Positions 1-8,500 of a stretch of DNA of 14,298 nucleotides are shown here, piece by piece (position 1 is the first letter of the stretch; every line of letters begins with the position of its first letter). Position numbers and translations under genes: made by a program. Under the pieces are notes generated by a model. That model did no database searches and had not been told where the DNA came from. It saw nothing but the letters and a program-made list of their open reading frames with translations. Source of the stretch: an uncultured Lachnospiraceae bacterium (GTDB taxonomy: Bacteria > Bacillota > Clostridia > Lachnospirales > Lachnospiraceae); NCBI GenBank assembly GCA_910579425.1, contig CAJTVL010000084.1, positions 2,510 to 16,807 on the forward strand, written 5' to 3'.

Positions 1-2
1 CA

Positions 3-470
3 TTGGTGATTAGTGAGTACAGTCAGCGAACCATTACAATCCTGTTTTCTTATCCTTTAAACAAGAAATTGCTTATCGTAATAAAAATGATGCTTATTAT
101 GGCTTTTACTGCTGTTTCATTGCTGTTCGGATATGTTTGCTGTTGTGGATATATCGTCGGAATGGATTATGCTTTTGATATGCTGGAGGGTTCTTTTCAG
201 ATATCTTATTTATCAGAATGGGTGCCGATGGCAGTTACCAGCACTATCATTTGCGGCATTTTGTCATGGTGGCCGTTTGTCATTGGAATGATAAGAAAGT
301 CTGTTCCTGCAACGATTGTTGCTTCTCTCATTGTTTTATTTGCCAGACAGCTTGTCATTACGAAGAACCCGACTAATCAAGAGAATTTGTTCCAAGTAGT
401 TTTAGTGTTAATAGTTACATCAGTAGCTGTAATGATTGTTTTTCGGGAAAAAGTAACAAAAATAGATTAG
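3..470 (+). CDS. ABC-2 type transporter permease, C-terminal part (5' end outside window)
   Basis: The frame is open to the left edge, so this is the last ~155 residues of a larger protein, normally about 230-260 aa in this family. The visible part begins with a S-E-Y-S-x-R-T-I-T-x-L-x-S-Y-P-L-x-K-K-L-L pattern. That resembles the conserved stretch between membrane segments 2 and 3 of ABC-2 permeases, where a cytoplasmic loop precedes a long hydrophobic helix. Hydrophobic segments follow at roughly residues 28-50, 75-97, 100-119 and 128-146, then a short basic tail (REKVTKID). It probably forms the membrane channel of a transporter whose ATPase lies to the left. It is markedly AT-rich compared with the genes to its right. 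The response regulator starts 74 bases downstream on the same strand, so co-transcription is possible. The substrate is unknown. Confidence 0.75.
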   Translation: MVISEYSQRTITILFSYPLNKKLLIVIKMMLIMAFTAVSLLFGYVCCCGYIVGMDYAFDMLEGSFQISYLSEWVPMAVTSTIICGILSWWPFVIGMIRKSVPATIVASLIVLFARQLVITKNPTNQENLFQVVLVLIVTSVAVMIVFREKVTKID

Positions 471-544
471 ATAAAGTAAGGGATAGAATCAAAGTCATAA
501 GGACAAGCAGCGTGTCTGTGACCATACGTTAAGGAGGTGGGCTC

Positions 545-1219
545 ATGAGAGATAAAATTTTAATTGTGGATGATGAGGCCGACATTGTATCTATGCTGAA
601 GGACTACTTTGAATTTAACGGATATGATACGCTGACTGCCTTAAGCGGCCCGGAAGCAATCAAAAAAGCTGAAATGCAGCCGGACATTATCCTGCTTGAC
701 ATCAATATGCCCGGTATGGATGGGATGGAGGTCTGTATGCAGATACGGAATTTTGTGTCATGCCCGATTCTGTTCCTGACGGCAAGGATTGAAGAGGGCG
801 ATAAGATCAGGGGGTTTGGAGCCGGCGCAGATGACTATATCGTAAAGCCGTTTTCCATAGAGGAGCTTGGCGCAAGGGTGTCGGCTCATTTAAGGCGGGA
901 ACGCCGTCAAAGAGAGTCTCCGAAAATCCGTTTTGATGATAAGCTGGCCATAGATTATACCGAGAGGAGCCTGTATTATAACGGAAAACAAGTCCCTCTT
1001 GCAAAAAAGGAGTTTGACATCATCGAACTTTTATCACAGCATGCCGGTCAGGTCTTTGGCAAGGAGCAGATTTATGAGCTTGTATGGGATTATGACAGCG
1101 AGGGGGATTCCAGTGTCATTGCGGAGCATATCCGGCGCATCCGCAAGAAGTTTGCGAAAGAGGATATGAAGCCGTATATTGAGACCGTCTGGGGAGTGGG
1201 CTACAAATGGGCAAAGTGA
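545..1219 (+). CDS. OmpR/PhoB-family response regulator
   Basis: A 224-aa two-component response regulator. The N-terminal receiver domain (about residues 3-115) has the acidic pocket D9/D10, phospho-acceptor D52 in LLDINMP, switch T79 and conserved K101 in VKPF. The C-terminal winged-helix DNA-binding domain (about 125-222) has the typical ending ETVWGVGYKW. It is expected to be phosphorylated by the kinase encoded immediately downstream and to control transcription, probably of the neighbouring ABC transporter genes. The ATG at 545 is preceded by AAGGAGGTGG with good spacing. The stop lies inside the kinase gene (13-base overlap), so the two are translationally coupled. All catalytic residues are present. 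The family assignment is secure; the regulon is inferred from context. Confidence 0.96.
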   Translation: MRDKILIVDDEADIVSMLKDYFEFNGYDTLTALSGPEAIKKAEMQPDIILLDINMPGMDGMEVCMQIRNFVSCPILFLTARIEEGDKIRGFGAGADDYIVKPFSIEELGARVSAHLRRERRQRESPKIRFDDKLAIDYTERSLYYNGKQVPLAKKEFDIIELLSQHAGQVFGKEQIYELVWDYDSEGDSSVIAEHIRRIRKKFAKEDMKPYIETVWGVGYKWAK

Positions 1220-2346
1220 ATGAAAAAAGGAAGTCATTAAAATGGGATTTTGTAAAATATTTTCTGGTTTGCACCGTGTGCATCCTGCTGGGAAGCGTGT
1301 TACTGGGCACTGTGTCAAACAGACTCTTTTCTTCCGACGCAAATGAATATATTCTGTATATCGGGGAGGCCGGCAACATAGGGATGGGAAGAGACGTGGG
1401 AGAGGTTCCTGGAAGGTATCTCCTTTTGTTTTACGCTGCTGATTTATTTCAGTGTACGGCGATTCCGCTGTGGTCACTTTTGTGTGTTGTGGTATGCGGA
1501 ACCCTTTTTTATCGCAGGAAAATAGAAAAGCCGGTCCGTATTCTGTCAGAAGCATCCGGGAATATTTCGGAGAACCGTCTGGATTTCTCTGTGGAAGCGC
1601 CGGAGCAGAATGAACTCGGCAGTCTCTGTCTGTCTTTTGAAAAGATGCGTGCCGCCCTGCAGGACAACTATTTGGAACTGTGGCGGCAGATTGAGGAACG
1701 CAAACGTTTAAACGCTGTTTTTGCCCACGATTTAAGGACGCCCTTGACCGTATTGAAAGGCCAAAGCCAGATGCTGATTCAATATGCGCCTAAAATGTCG
1801 GAGGATAAAATCATTTCCACTGCCGAAATGATGAAACGACATATTATCCGGCTGGAAGATTATGTAAATACCATGAATGACCTGCAGAAGCTGGAAGATG
1901 TGGAGATTACAAAAAGAGCTGCTGAAGTAAAAGAGATGGAAAAACAGATGCGTATGACAGGGATGACGATCTGCGGGGAAAAGGAATTTGTATTGCGCCG
2001 GAACAGATGGGACACGGATCACGTGACGGTAGACGCGGCAGCCGTCATGCAGGTGTATGAGAATCTTTTATCCAACGCTGTGCGGTATGCCGAAAGCAGG
2101 GTCGAGGTGTCCATGGACAGACAGGGGGGCTTTTTTGTGCTGACGGTCGCGGACGACGGCGCGGGATTTACCCCGGAGGGTTTGGCGAATGCAATGAAGC
2201 CGTTTTACAGAGGGAAAGAGGAACCCGGTCATACGCATTTCGGAATTGGGCTGAATATATGCAAAACCCTTTGTGAAAAGCACGGGGGTTATCTGCGAAT
2301 ATCAAATGATAAGGGTGCAAAAGCCATTGCGGCCTTTAAAGAATAA
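1207..2346 (+). CDS. Sensor histidine kinase
   Basis: A 379-aa membrane-bound sensor kinase, the partner of the preceding regulator. A hydrophobic segment at about residues 16-36, an extracytoplasmic stretch of about 35-45 residues and a second hydrophobic segment at about 82-102 give a two-pass sensor with a small external domain. A HAMP-like linker (about 103-157) leads to the dimerisation/phospho-acceptor domain with H174 in AHDLRTPL. The HATPase domain shows the N box (N286/N290), the G1 box DDGAG at 316-320 and the G2 box FGIGL at 345-349. The short sensor loop fits the intramembrane-sensing type common next to antimicrobial-peptide ABC transporters; this is an inference. The start chosen is the ATG at 1207, overlapping the regulator; the in-frame GTG at 1216 is an alternative. 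The gene ends just before a strong terminator. Confidence 0.95.
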   Translation: MGKVNEKRKSLKWDFVKYFLVCTVCILLGSVLLGTVSNRLFSSDANEYILYIGEAGNIGMGRDVGEVPGRYLLLFYAADLFQCTAIPLWSLLCVVVCGTLFYRRKIEKPVRILSEASGNISENRLDFSVEAPEQNELGSLCLSFEKMRAALQDNYLELWRQIEERKRLNAVFAHDLRTPLTVLKGQSQMLIQYAPKMSEDKIISTAEMMKRHIIRLEDYVNTMNDLQKLEDVEITKRAAEVKEMEKQMRMTGMTICGEKEFVLRRNRWDTDHVTVDAAAVMQVYENLLSNAVRYAESRVEVSMDRQGGFFVLTVADDGAGFTPEGLANAMKPFYRGKEEPGHTHFGIGLNICKTLCEKHGGYLRISNDKGAKAIAAFKE

Positions 2347-2354
2347 AGAGCAAA

Positions 2355-2390
2355 CAAAAATTTCCTGCCGGAAACGGCAGGAAATTTTTG
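2355..2390 (+). terminator. Intrinsic terminator after the histidine kinase gene
   Basis: The arms 2355-2370 and 2375-2390 are a perfect 16-bp inverted repeat around a GAAA tetraloop. The stem has a GC-rich core (CCTGCCG/CGGCAGG), and its outer part supplies an A-run on the left and TTTTT (2385-2389) on the right. Because the A-run mirrors the T-run, it could work in both directions. It starts 8 bases after the kinase stop codon and separates the two-component genes from the ABC ATPase gene. Confidence 0.9.
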
Positions 2391-2394
2391 TCTG

Positions 2395-2426
2395 TTGATA
2401 AAAAGTTGAAAAATACCCTGTATGAT
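2395..2426 (+). promoter_or_regulatory. Possible promoter for the ABC transporter genes
   Basis: Between the terminator and the ABC ATPase gene lie TTGATA (2395-2400) and TATGAT (2421-2426), each one mismatch from the -35 and -10 consensus. The spacing is 20 bases, longer than the usual 16-18. A promoter here would make sense because a strong terminator lies immediately upstream. The match is suggestive only. Confidence 0.3.
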
Positions 2427-2462
2427 AAGGAAGAAAGATACAAATGGAAAGGAGTCCCGGTA

Positions 2463-3371
2463 ATGGACAATTCTATTGAAATCAAAAAATTAAACAAGTT
2501 TTACGGCAGGAAAAAGCAGGCATTGTCAAATGTCAGCCTGACGATCGGGCAGGGAATGTTCGGCCTGCTTGGGAGAAACGGAGCAGGAAAAACAACGTTG
2601 ATGAAAACGATTGCAACTCTGCTTCCGAAACAGAGCGGGAGCATCACCGTATGCGGCATCCCGATAGAAAACGCAAAAGCAATCAGACAGATCATCGGTT
2701 ATCTGCCCCAGGATTTTTCCATGTATCCCTCCATGAGTGTAAGGGAGGCGATGGACTATTTGGGCGTTCTGTCCGGAATTGCCGCCGGGGAACGCAGAGC
2801 GCGCATTGAAATGCTGCTGGGAAAGGTGAATCTTACCGGATATGAGAAGAAAAAGGTCAGGGCCCTTTCCGGCGGCATGAAGCGCAGGCTTGGCATCGCG
2901 CAGGCATTGTTGAATGACCCTGCGGTTCTGATCGTTGACGAGCCTACCGCCGGACTTGACCCGGAGGAAAGAATACGCTTCCGGAACCTGCTCTGTGATG
3001 TGGCACAGGAGCGGATCGTGATTCTTTCGACGCATATTGTGGGAGATATTGAAGCTGCCTGTGAAAAACTGGCCATTTTGGACCAGGGAAGCATTCTGTA
3101 TTGCGGAACGGTCTCGGATTTGCTTGATATGGCAAGAGGAAAGGTCTTTTCCAGGACAGTGGATAAGCGAGACCTCCCGGTCTTAAAAAAGGAATATAAC
3201 GTCATCGGTATGCATTCTCAGAAAGACAAGACCTGTATCCGTTTTTTATCCGATCGCCCCTCCCCGGATGCGGAGAGCTGTGAGCCAAATATTGAGGATG
3301 CGTATATGCTCTACCTTTGGAATCATGGGGCTGTGGCAGAACCGATCGGAGGTGAAGAAGCATGCTTTTAG
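2463..3371 (+). CDS. ABC transporter ATP-binding protein
   Basis: A 302-aa ATPase that should energise the two permeases encoded downstream. Walker A GRNGAGKT is at residues 37-44 (K43), the Q-loop at Q83 in GYLPQD, the signature LSGGMKRR at 135-142, Walker B plus catalytic Glu in LIVDEPTAGLD (D159/E160), and the switch His at H191 in STH. All are intact, so an active ATPase is expected. The C-terminal ~90 residues after the nucleotide-binding domain are variable, as in many drug or lantibiotic export ATPases. The reading frame is open further left to a TTG at 2388, but that lies inside the terminator. The ATG at 2463 has AAAGGAG (2448-2454) at good distance and starts the domain properly. 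The stop overlaps the next start by 10 bases. Confidence 0.95.
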   Translation: MDNSIEIKKLNKFYGRKKQALSNVSLTIGQGMFGLLGRNGAGKTTLMKTIATLLPKQSGSITVCGIPIENAKAIRQIIGYLPQDFSMYPSMSVREAMDYLGVLSGIAAGERRARIEMLLGKVNLTGYEKKKVRALSGGMKRRLGIAQALLNDPAVLIVDEPTAGLDPEERIRFRNLLCDVAQERIVILSTHIVGDIEAACEKLAILDQGSILYCGTVSDLLDMARGKVFSRTVDKRDLPVLKKEYNVIGMHSQKDKTCIRFLSDRPSPDAESCEPNIEDAYMLYLWNHGAVAEPIGGEEACF

Positions 3372-4561
3372 GAAAAGAAATCAAGAAGACCGTTTGGTCG
3401 ATCACTTTTTTTGTATTTATGATTGCACTGGCGGCATTCCAGGCTGCCCAGGGGGGATTGGATTTTTCCGATGAAATCCTTGCAGAGCCCGGGCAGGGAG
3501 AGGATTACGGAATACAGCAGAAGGAAGTCCCGGAATTGATAATGCCGGCTGCGTTCCGCTCTCTTTGGAAAGAGTTTGAAGCCAATGAATATACCGCTTA
3601 TCCCATTGGATTCTACAAAAATGTAAAGCTGGGTGACGCTGACTGGGAAAAGATGGCGGGAATTATCTCCGCGCTTTCGGGCATCCCTGCGGAAGAGTTA
3701 TCCGGCGGCGGAGTATCCTTATCGGACGACATTTCCTATGAGGAATTCAGGGCGTATATGAGGCAGGCCGATGATCTGATCGGGGGCGGCTCCAATTACT
3801 CGGAGGATGGCCTTCTGGAATTCAGTTATGCAGCGATGAACTATGAAGACGCGGTTGAGAGCTATCAGCTGATCGCGGGCAAAGATAAATTCACGGGAGC
3901 GTATGCCCGTCTGTTCTGTGACTACGCAGGTATTATTCTTTCCATATTGCCTGTTTTTCCTGCTGTCTCCATGTGCCTGAAAGACAGGAGGGCAAAAATG
4001 AATGACTTAATTTATGTACGGAGGACTCCGTCATGCAGGTTGGTTTTATCCCGGTACTTTGCCATTATTCTTGCCGTAATGCTTCCTGCAGCCGCTTTGG
4101 CGTATCTCTCTAATATGACCGTATGGGGCAAATACGGCAATATGGAACTGGATTATCTTGCGCCGCTGAAATACGCGGTTGGCTGGCTGCTTCCATCTGT
4201 GATGATTGCGGCTGCGGTCGGCCTGTTTTTTACGGAGCTCACGGGGACGCCTGTGGCAATAGCGATACAGGGATTGTGGTGGCTTACTGACTTAAACGCG
4301 GGAGCGCGCAGATTAAGGGGTGCGCATACCCTGTTTGAATTGATGCCCCGTCACAATTCATTGGGAAATACCCGGGGCTATCTTGATGAATTTCAAGTTC
4401 TCGCCGCGAACAGGCTGCTTGTGGCCGCCGCCGCATTGCTGCTTGTGGCCGCCACGTTACTGGTATATGAACAAAAAAGGAAAGGAAAATTTGGAGATGA
4501 GGGAAAAATCAAAAGGTTCCTTACAGGTCTGGCAAATCGCAAAAGTAAATTTCAGGCATAA
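3362..4561 (+). CDS. ABC transporter membrane protein (399 aa, large external loop)
   Basis: A polytopic membrane protein, the likely permease partner of the preceding ATPase. One hydrophobic segment near the N terminus (about residues 11-29) is followed by a long polar, acidic stretch (about 31-185). Five further hydrophobic segments lie at about 186-206, 231-250, 268-290, 295-310 and 351-369, and a basic C-terminal tail ends the protein. One segment, a big extracytoplasmic domain, then a membrane bundle is an ABC-2-like layout with an enlarged first loop, which could contact the substrate outside the cell. The ATG at 3362 is preceded by GGAGG and overlaps the ATPase stop, indicating tight coupling. 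I cannot assign a substrate. The 3' end overlaps the next gene by 65 bases. Confidence 0.8.
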   Translation: MLLGKEIKKTVWSITFFVFMIALAAFQAAQGGLDFSDEILAEPGQGEDYGIQQKEVPELIMPAAFRSLWKEFEANEYTAYPIGFYKNVKLGDADWEKMAGIISALSGIPAEELSGGGVSLSDDISYEEFRAYMRQADDLIGGGSNYSEDGLLEFSYAAMNYEDAVESYQLIAGKDKFTGAYARLFCDYAGIILSILPVFPAVSMCLKDRRAKMNDLIYVRRTPSCRLVLSRYFAIILAVMLPAAALAYLSNMTVWGKYGNMELDYLAPLKYAVGWLLPSVMIAAAVGLFFTELTGTPVAIAIQGLWWLTDLNAGARRLRGAHTLFELMPRHNSLGNTRGYLDEFQVLAANRLLVAAAALLLVAATLLVYEQKRKGKFGDEGKIKRFLTGLANRKSKFQA

Positions 4562-5141
4562 TTTTTTGCCTTGGCTTGCATCCTCTGTGCTTCTGCTGCT
4601 GCTGACTCCTGTCCTGTTTGGGACCACAGGCCTGGACCATGAAGCCGCAGCCGTTCCTCTTGAAATGTTTATTTCAGTCATCGGTATTATTCTGCTCACC
4701 CCGGTCTTTTGGCCGGAGCAGGATAAGGAGATACAGGCTGTCGTGGCATCGAAATACATTGACATTACCTGTGTCTATTTCATACGGGCGGCATATTCGG
4801 TCATGAGTATGATCCTGTTGGTTCTGGTCTTCTCGTTATTTATGTTTGTGCGTGACTGCGAAATCACGGCCGGTCTTATTGGAGGGACGATTGCCGATGC
4901 CATGTTTTTGGGTGCAATCGGACTGTTTGCGTCGGCAGTCACAGACAACCTGCCTGTATCCCTTATGGCGGCGTTTTTATACTATGTGCTGAATCTCACA
5001 ATGAAAAGCAGGCTGGGAAGCTTTAATCTGTTCGCGATGATGAGCGGGGATTACCGGCCTAATACCTGGCTCTTAATTACAGGCGTTATTTTTATTGTTG
5101 TTTCGATTTTGGGAAAGGGATGGATCGCCAAAAAGAGGTGA
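4497..5141 (+). CDS. Second ABC transporter membrane subunit (214 aa)
   Basis: A small hydrophobic protein with a short basic/amphipathic N terminus and six likely membrane segments, at about residues 24-43, 56-72, 92-116, 124-145, 150-168 and 190-207. The basic end KKR suits a cytoplasmic C terminus. It probably pairs with the 399-aa permease to form the channel of the exporter. The frame is open upstream to 4383, but the ATG at 4497 follows AAAGGAAA and a TGGAG, and gives a normal permease N terminus, so I chose it. This start leaves an unusually long 65-base overlap with the preceding gene. Function is inferred from hydrophobicity and neighbours; no diagnostic motif is visible. Confidence 0.75.
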   Translation: MREKSKGSLQVWQIAKVNFRHNFLPWLASSVLLLLLTPVLFGTTGLDHEAAAVPLEMFISVIGIILLTPVFWPEQDKEIQAVVASKYIDITCVYFIRAAYSVMSMILLVLVFSLFMFVRDCEITAGLIGGTIADAMFLGAIGLFASAVTDNLPVSLMAAFLYYVLNLTMKSRLGSFNLFAMMSGDYRPNTWLLITGVIFIVVSILGKGWIAKKR

Positions 5142-5190
5142 GACGGGCCGGACATATGAGACAGAGACATATGTAATGCATATTCACGAT

Positions 5191-5391
5191 TTATCGTTCC
5201 TCTTTCGCCGAATATTCCGGAATTCGGAAATCGGGAATACACGGTACATTGCGTCTGATCCCGGCTTGTAAAATCAGTCCGGCTAAGAAATGCTGGCAGA
5301 CGGAACGATAGCCGGGAATCCTAAGAAAACAGATTCCCGGCCCATTTTGTTGGCCAATTTCTAAAATAATTATAAATTTCCATTGCCCCAT
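5191..5391 (-). CDS. Possible small protein overlapping the structured element
   Basis: A 66-codon minus-strand frame begins with MGQWKF and ends with the charged tail SAKEER. What favours it is a perfect AAGGAGG six bases before the ATG at 5391. Against it, almost the whole frame lies on the inverted-repeat element at 5192-5341, so the DNA may be conserved for structure and not for protein. There is no clear membrane segment or motif, although the protein has several cysteines and a hydrophobic middle (HFLAGLILQAG). I do not recognise a family. It may be a spurious frame carried by a repeat. Confidence 0.25.
   Translation of the reverse strand: MGQWKFIIILEIGQQNGPGICFLRIPGYRSVCQHFLAGLILQAGIRRNVPCIPDFRIPEYSAKEER
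5192..5341. other. Structured intergenic element (nested inverted repeats)
   Basis: This 150-base stretch is unusually rich in complementary segments. TATCGTTCC (5192-5200) pairs with GGAACGATA (5302-5310), enclosing CCGAAT/ATTCGG (5208-5213/5222-5227) and CTGAT/ATCAG (5255-5259/5273-5277). Immediately adjacent, GCCGGGAATC (5311-5320) pairs perfectly with GATTCCCGGC (5332-5341) around an 11-base loop. Together this would form a branched RNA followed by a strong hairpin. On the + strand the hairpin is followed by CCATTTTGTT, a weak T-tract, so it may also end the ABC transcript. It could be a dispersed repeat, a small RNA or a terminator region. The pairings are seen directly; the role is not known. 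Confidence 0.5.
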
Positions 5392-5580
5392 TGACATTCC
5401 TCCTTCCATCTGTTAATGTAATTTTACTTTCTATTAAAAGTTTTCTCAGTAAGTTTTCTTGGAAACTTCATTTTAATCTGATAACAAAGTTCTGATCACA
5501 TTTGTTTATCTGCAATTCAGAAGAAATTCAACGATTTTCCCGCAGGAAGAATAAGCAAAAAGGAAGGGAGGGAGTGTTTT
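5342..5580. other. AT-rich leader region before the type VII secretion operon
   Basis: No gene is seen here on the + strand. The stretch is AT-rich compared with both flanks and holds a possible promoter (5391-5422). It also has two copies of AAGTTTTCT (5438-5446 and 5451-5459, 13 bases apart); the second forms a small inverted repeat with GAAACTT at 5461-5467. At the end lies the purine-rich ribosome binding site GGGAGGGAG (5566-5574) for the TTG start of the ATPase gene. Wherever transcription starts, this leaves room for a long 5' leader. Confidence 0.5.
5391..5422 (+). promoter_or_regulatory. Possible promoter for the type VII secretion operon
   Basis: A perfect -35 box TTGACA is at 5391-5396. 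The best -10-like match is TGTAAT (5417-5422, 5 of 6), but the 20-base spacing is too long for a typical housekeeping promoter. At 17-base spacing the hexamer is TAATGT, a poor match. It lies about 160 bases before the first gene. Treat it as a candidate only. Confidence 0.25.
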
Positions 5581-8500
5581 TTGCCTTTAGAAAAATTACA
5601 TAAAGAAGGTTTGGGCGAAATGCTGTTTATTTTCAGCCGGTTCACCTGTACTTGCAGGCGCCTGCCGGAGCCGTTTTCCGGTACTTATCATCTGACGTTA
5701 TCCCGGGAGGATACGGGGCTGGTTGAAGATGTGACGCCTGCCCTGCAGAAAAAGGACGGTGTCTGGCGGATTGGGGAGAAGGAGTTAAATGACGGAAGTC
5801 CTTTCTATTTTTATACAAAGGAGAAGGAAAAGCTGCTTCTTTTATTGACCCAAAGGCCCCGGCAGCTGCACCCGGCGGAGAAAATCCATTTAAAAAAGGG
5901 GGAGGACATCAGGATCGGGAGCGCCTTCCGAAATCAGATTTTTTATGAGTGCTGTTCTCTGGTTGAGGAAAGTCACGGGCAAATCAGCTTCGAGGAGCAG
6001 GGAGTTACCGTTTCCGGTCTGGCCGGAGCGGGGATTTATGTCAATGGACAGGCTCTGACAGGAAAAAAAGTCCTTCATTCAGGGGATAAGGTACAAATTT
6101 ACGCCTTTTGCCTTCTGCTGCTGGAAGAAACCCTGGTGTGCGCGTCCTTTGCAGGTATTTGCCGCGTGGCCAGGAGCAGAGGAAGCCAGTGGGAAAAAAG
6201 ACAGGTCTTAGCGGTTACCAGAGGAGCCGGTCAAAAAGGCGGGCTTATTGAACGCAGGTGCAGGCAGGAGGAGAGGCTCTGCACGGGAGAGGTGGAGATT
6301 CTTTTGCCGGAAAAACCTGCCCCCTGGCAGGAACAGCCGCTTTTACTGACGCTGGGGCCTTCCGTTACCATGGTGCTTCCCATGCTCCTTATGGCCGAGC
6401 TTGGCAGCCGCTATATGGGAGACGGGGGCGGAGGCTTTTATTATCTGTCGGTCGCCATGAGCGGATGCAGCGCCCTGCTCGCTCTTTTCTGGGGCATAGC
6501 GGGATATGGCTATCGAAAACGCAGGGGGAGGAAGGAGGGACGGGAAAAGGAGCGTCAATACAGAGAATATCTGAGGGAAACGGAGCAGTACTTCATTGAC
6601 TGTCAGGAGAAAAACCGATGTATCCTCATGCAGAAATATCCCCGGATTTCCGCTTTCATGGGGGAAGAGGAGGACGGGGCGGGGAAGACGCCCCAGGTTT
6701 TGTGGGACCGGTATTATCGCCAGAAGGACTTTTTGTTTCTCCCTCTGGGCTCCGGGGACATCCCCTTTCAAATGAAGATACGGCTTTCCGAGAATCGAAA
6801 AAATATTGTGGAAGGTAAGCATGCGGCATGGGCCAGGGAGTTGGCTCAGAAGTATTTCCTGCTCAGGCAGGTTCCGGTGGGAATCGACTTTTATGAAACC
6901 AGGCAACTGGGCGTCATTACCGGCTCTGACAGAGAGGGAACCTGCGAAATGCTCCATGCGCTGCTTTTGCAGATTGCGGCCTGCCACTGTTATACGGAGG
7001 TGAAAATCGCCTGCTTCTACCAAAAACAGCGGCATATGGATCACCGGCTTGCAGAAATTCTCAGGTGGATGCCTCACGTATGGACACAGGATGCAGGAGA
7101 GCGGCTTCTGGCCGGTGACGAAAAGGAGGCGGGAGAGATCCTCCCCGCGCTTACAAAGGCGGTCGCGGCACAAGGGCAGGATGCGGAGAAAGAGAAGGGG
7201 ATTTCCCTTCCCTGGTATCTTGTGCTGGTGCTTGCGCCGGAGCTGATCCGGGGGGAGCCCCTCTACCAATATCTTACGGAGCCGGAAAATCCGCATCCGG
7301 CCAGCGCGGTATTTGTGGGGGAGAACCGGGAAGAGATGCCCAAAAGCTGCCGGGTCTTTGTGACGGGAACCGGAAAAGAGGGGGAAATTCTGTATCTGGG
7401 GGAGGAGGCCCGACAGCAGGCTTTTTTGCCGGAGGGCTGCACGGCAGGTATGGCACAGCAGTATGCCAGAAGGACAGCCGGGCTTCGGGTGAGGGAGAGT
7501 GCCGGAAACGGCCGGCTTCCGCAGCAGGTGGGTTTTCTGGAGCTTTTCGACTGTGACCGGGTGGAAGATTTGGAATGCGGCAGGAGATGGATGAATGCCA
7601 GAACCGGGGAGAGGCTGAAAGCCCCTGTAGGCTTTGGGAAGGGAGGAAATCTCATCAGTCTGGACGTACATGAAAAATTTCACGGCCCCCACGGCCTGAT
7701 TGCCGGAACGACCGGCTCGGGCAAGAGCGAGCTTTTGCAGACCTATCTTCTTTCCATGGCGGTATCTTACAGTCCCTGTGACGTCAACTTTTTTATGATT
7801 GATTATAAGGGAGGCGGAACCGGAAATCTGTTAAAACATCTTCCCCATTGTGCGGGAGTCATATCAAATCTGTCGGGAAAACAAATCAGGCGGGCAATGT
7901 CAGCCATTACCAGTGAAAATAAAAGAAGACAAAAGCTGCTGAGCAGCTCTCAGGTGAACCATATCGACGCTTACACCAGACTGTACAGAGAGGGAGCGGT
8001 CACGCAGGCAATGCCCCATCTCCTGCTTGTGGTAGATGAGTTCGCGGAACTGAAAAAGGAGGAGCCGGAGTTTATGCAGGAGATCATCTCCCTTGCCCAG
8101 GTGGGCAGGAGCCTTGGGATGCATTTGATTTTGGCAACCCAGAAGCCGGCCGGGACAGTGGACGACAAAATATGGAGCAACGCCAGATTCCATCTGTGCC
8201 TGCGGGTGCAGGATGTGCAGGACAGCATGGATATGCTCCACAATAAAGACGCGGCTTTCCTTACCGCCCCGGGGCAATGCTATCTGCAGATCGGGAATCA
8301 TGAGTATTATGAGCTTTTCCAGGCTGGCTACTGCGGCGGAAGCTATCAGGAGGGCGGGGGAGAGCGCGTAAAAGCAGCCCTTGTGTCAAATACGGGAAGG
8401 CGCACCACGGGGGCCAGAGAGAAGGAAAGGGCAGGGACGCGCAGCCAGATGGAAGTTTTGACGGAGTATCTGATTCACACGGCAAAGGAGCTTGGCTATC

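Noticed and set aside
1034..1555. Minus-strand open frame of 173 codons across the regulator/kinase junction
   Set aside because: Both sense genes are complete with catalytic motifs; the antisense translation shows no domain.
2388..2462. Upstream extension of the ABC ATPase gene to a TTG start
   Set aside because: The TTG is inside the terminator hairpin and has no ribosome binding site; the ATG at 2463 has AAAGGAG and the normal domain start.
5152..5173. Repeated ACATATG palindromes just after the second permease gene
   Set aside because: Only two 7-base copies 15 bases apart in a short AT-rich spacer; chance is a sufficient explanation.
6343..7692. Long minus-strand open frame of 449 codons inside the EssC gene
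   Set aside because: It lies fully antisense to conserved EssC sequence, has a low-complexity Pro/His/Arg/Leu-rich translation and no recognisable domain. It is a by-product of GC-rich codon use in the sense gene.
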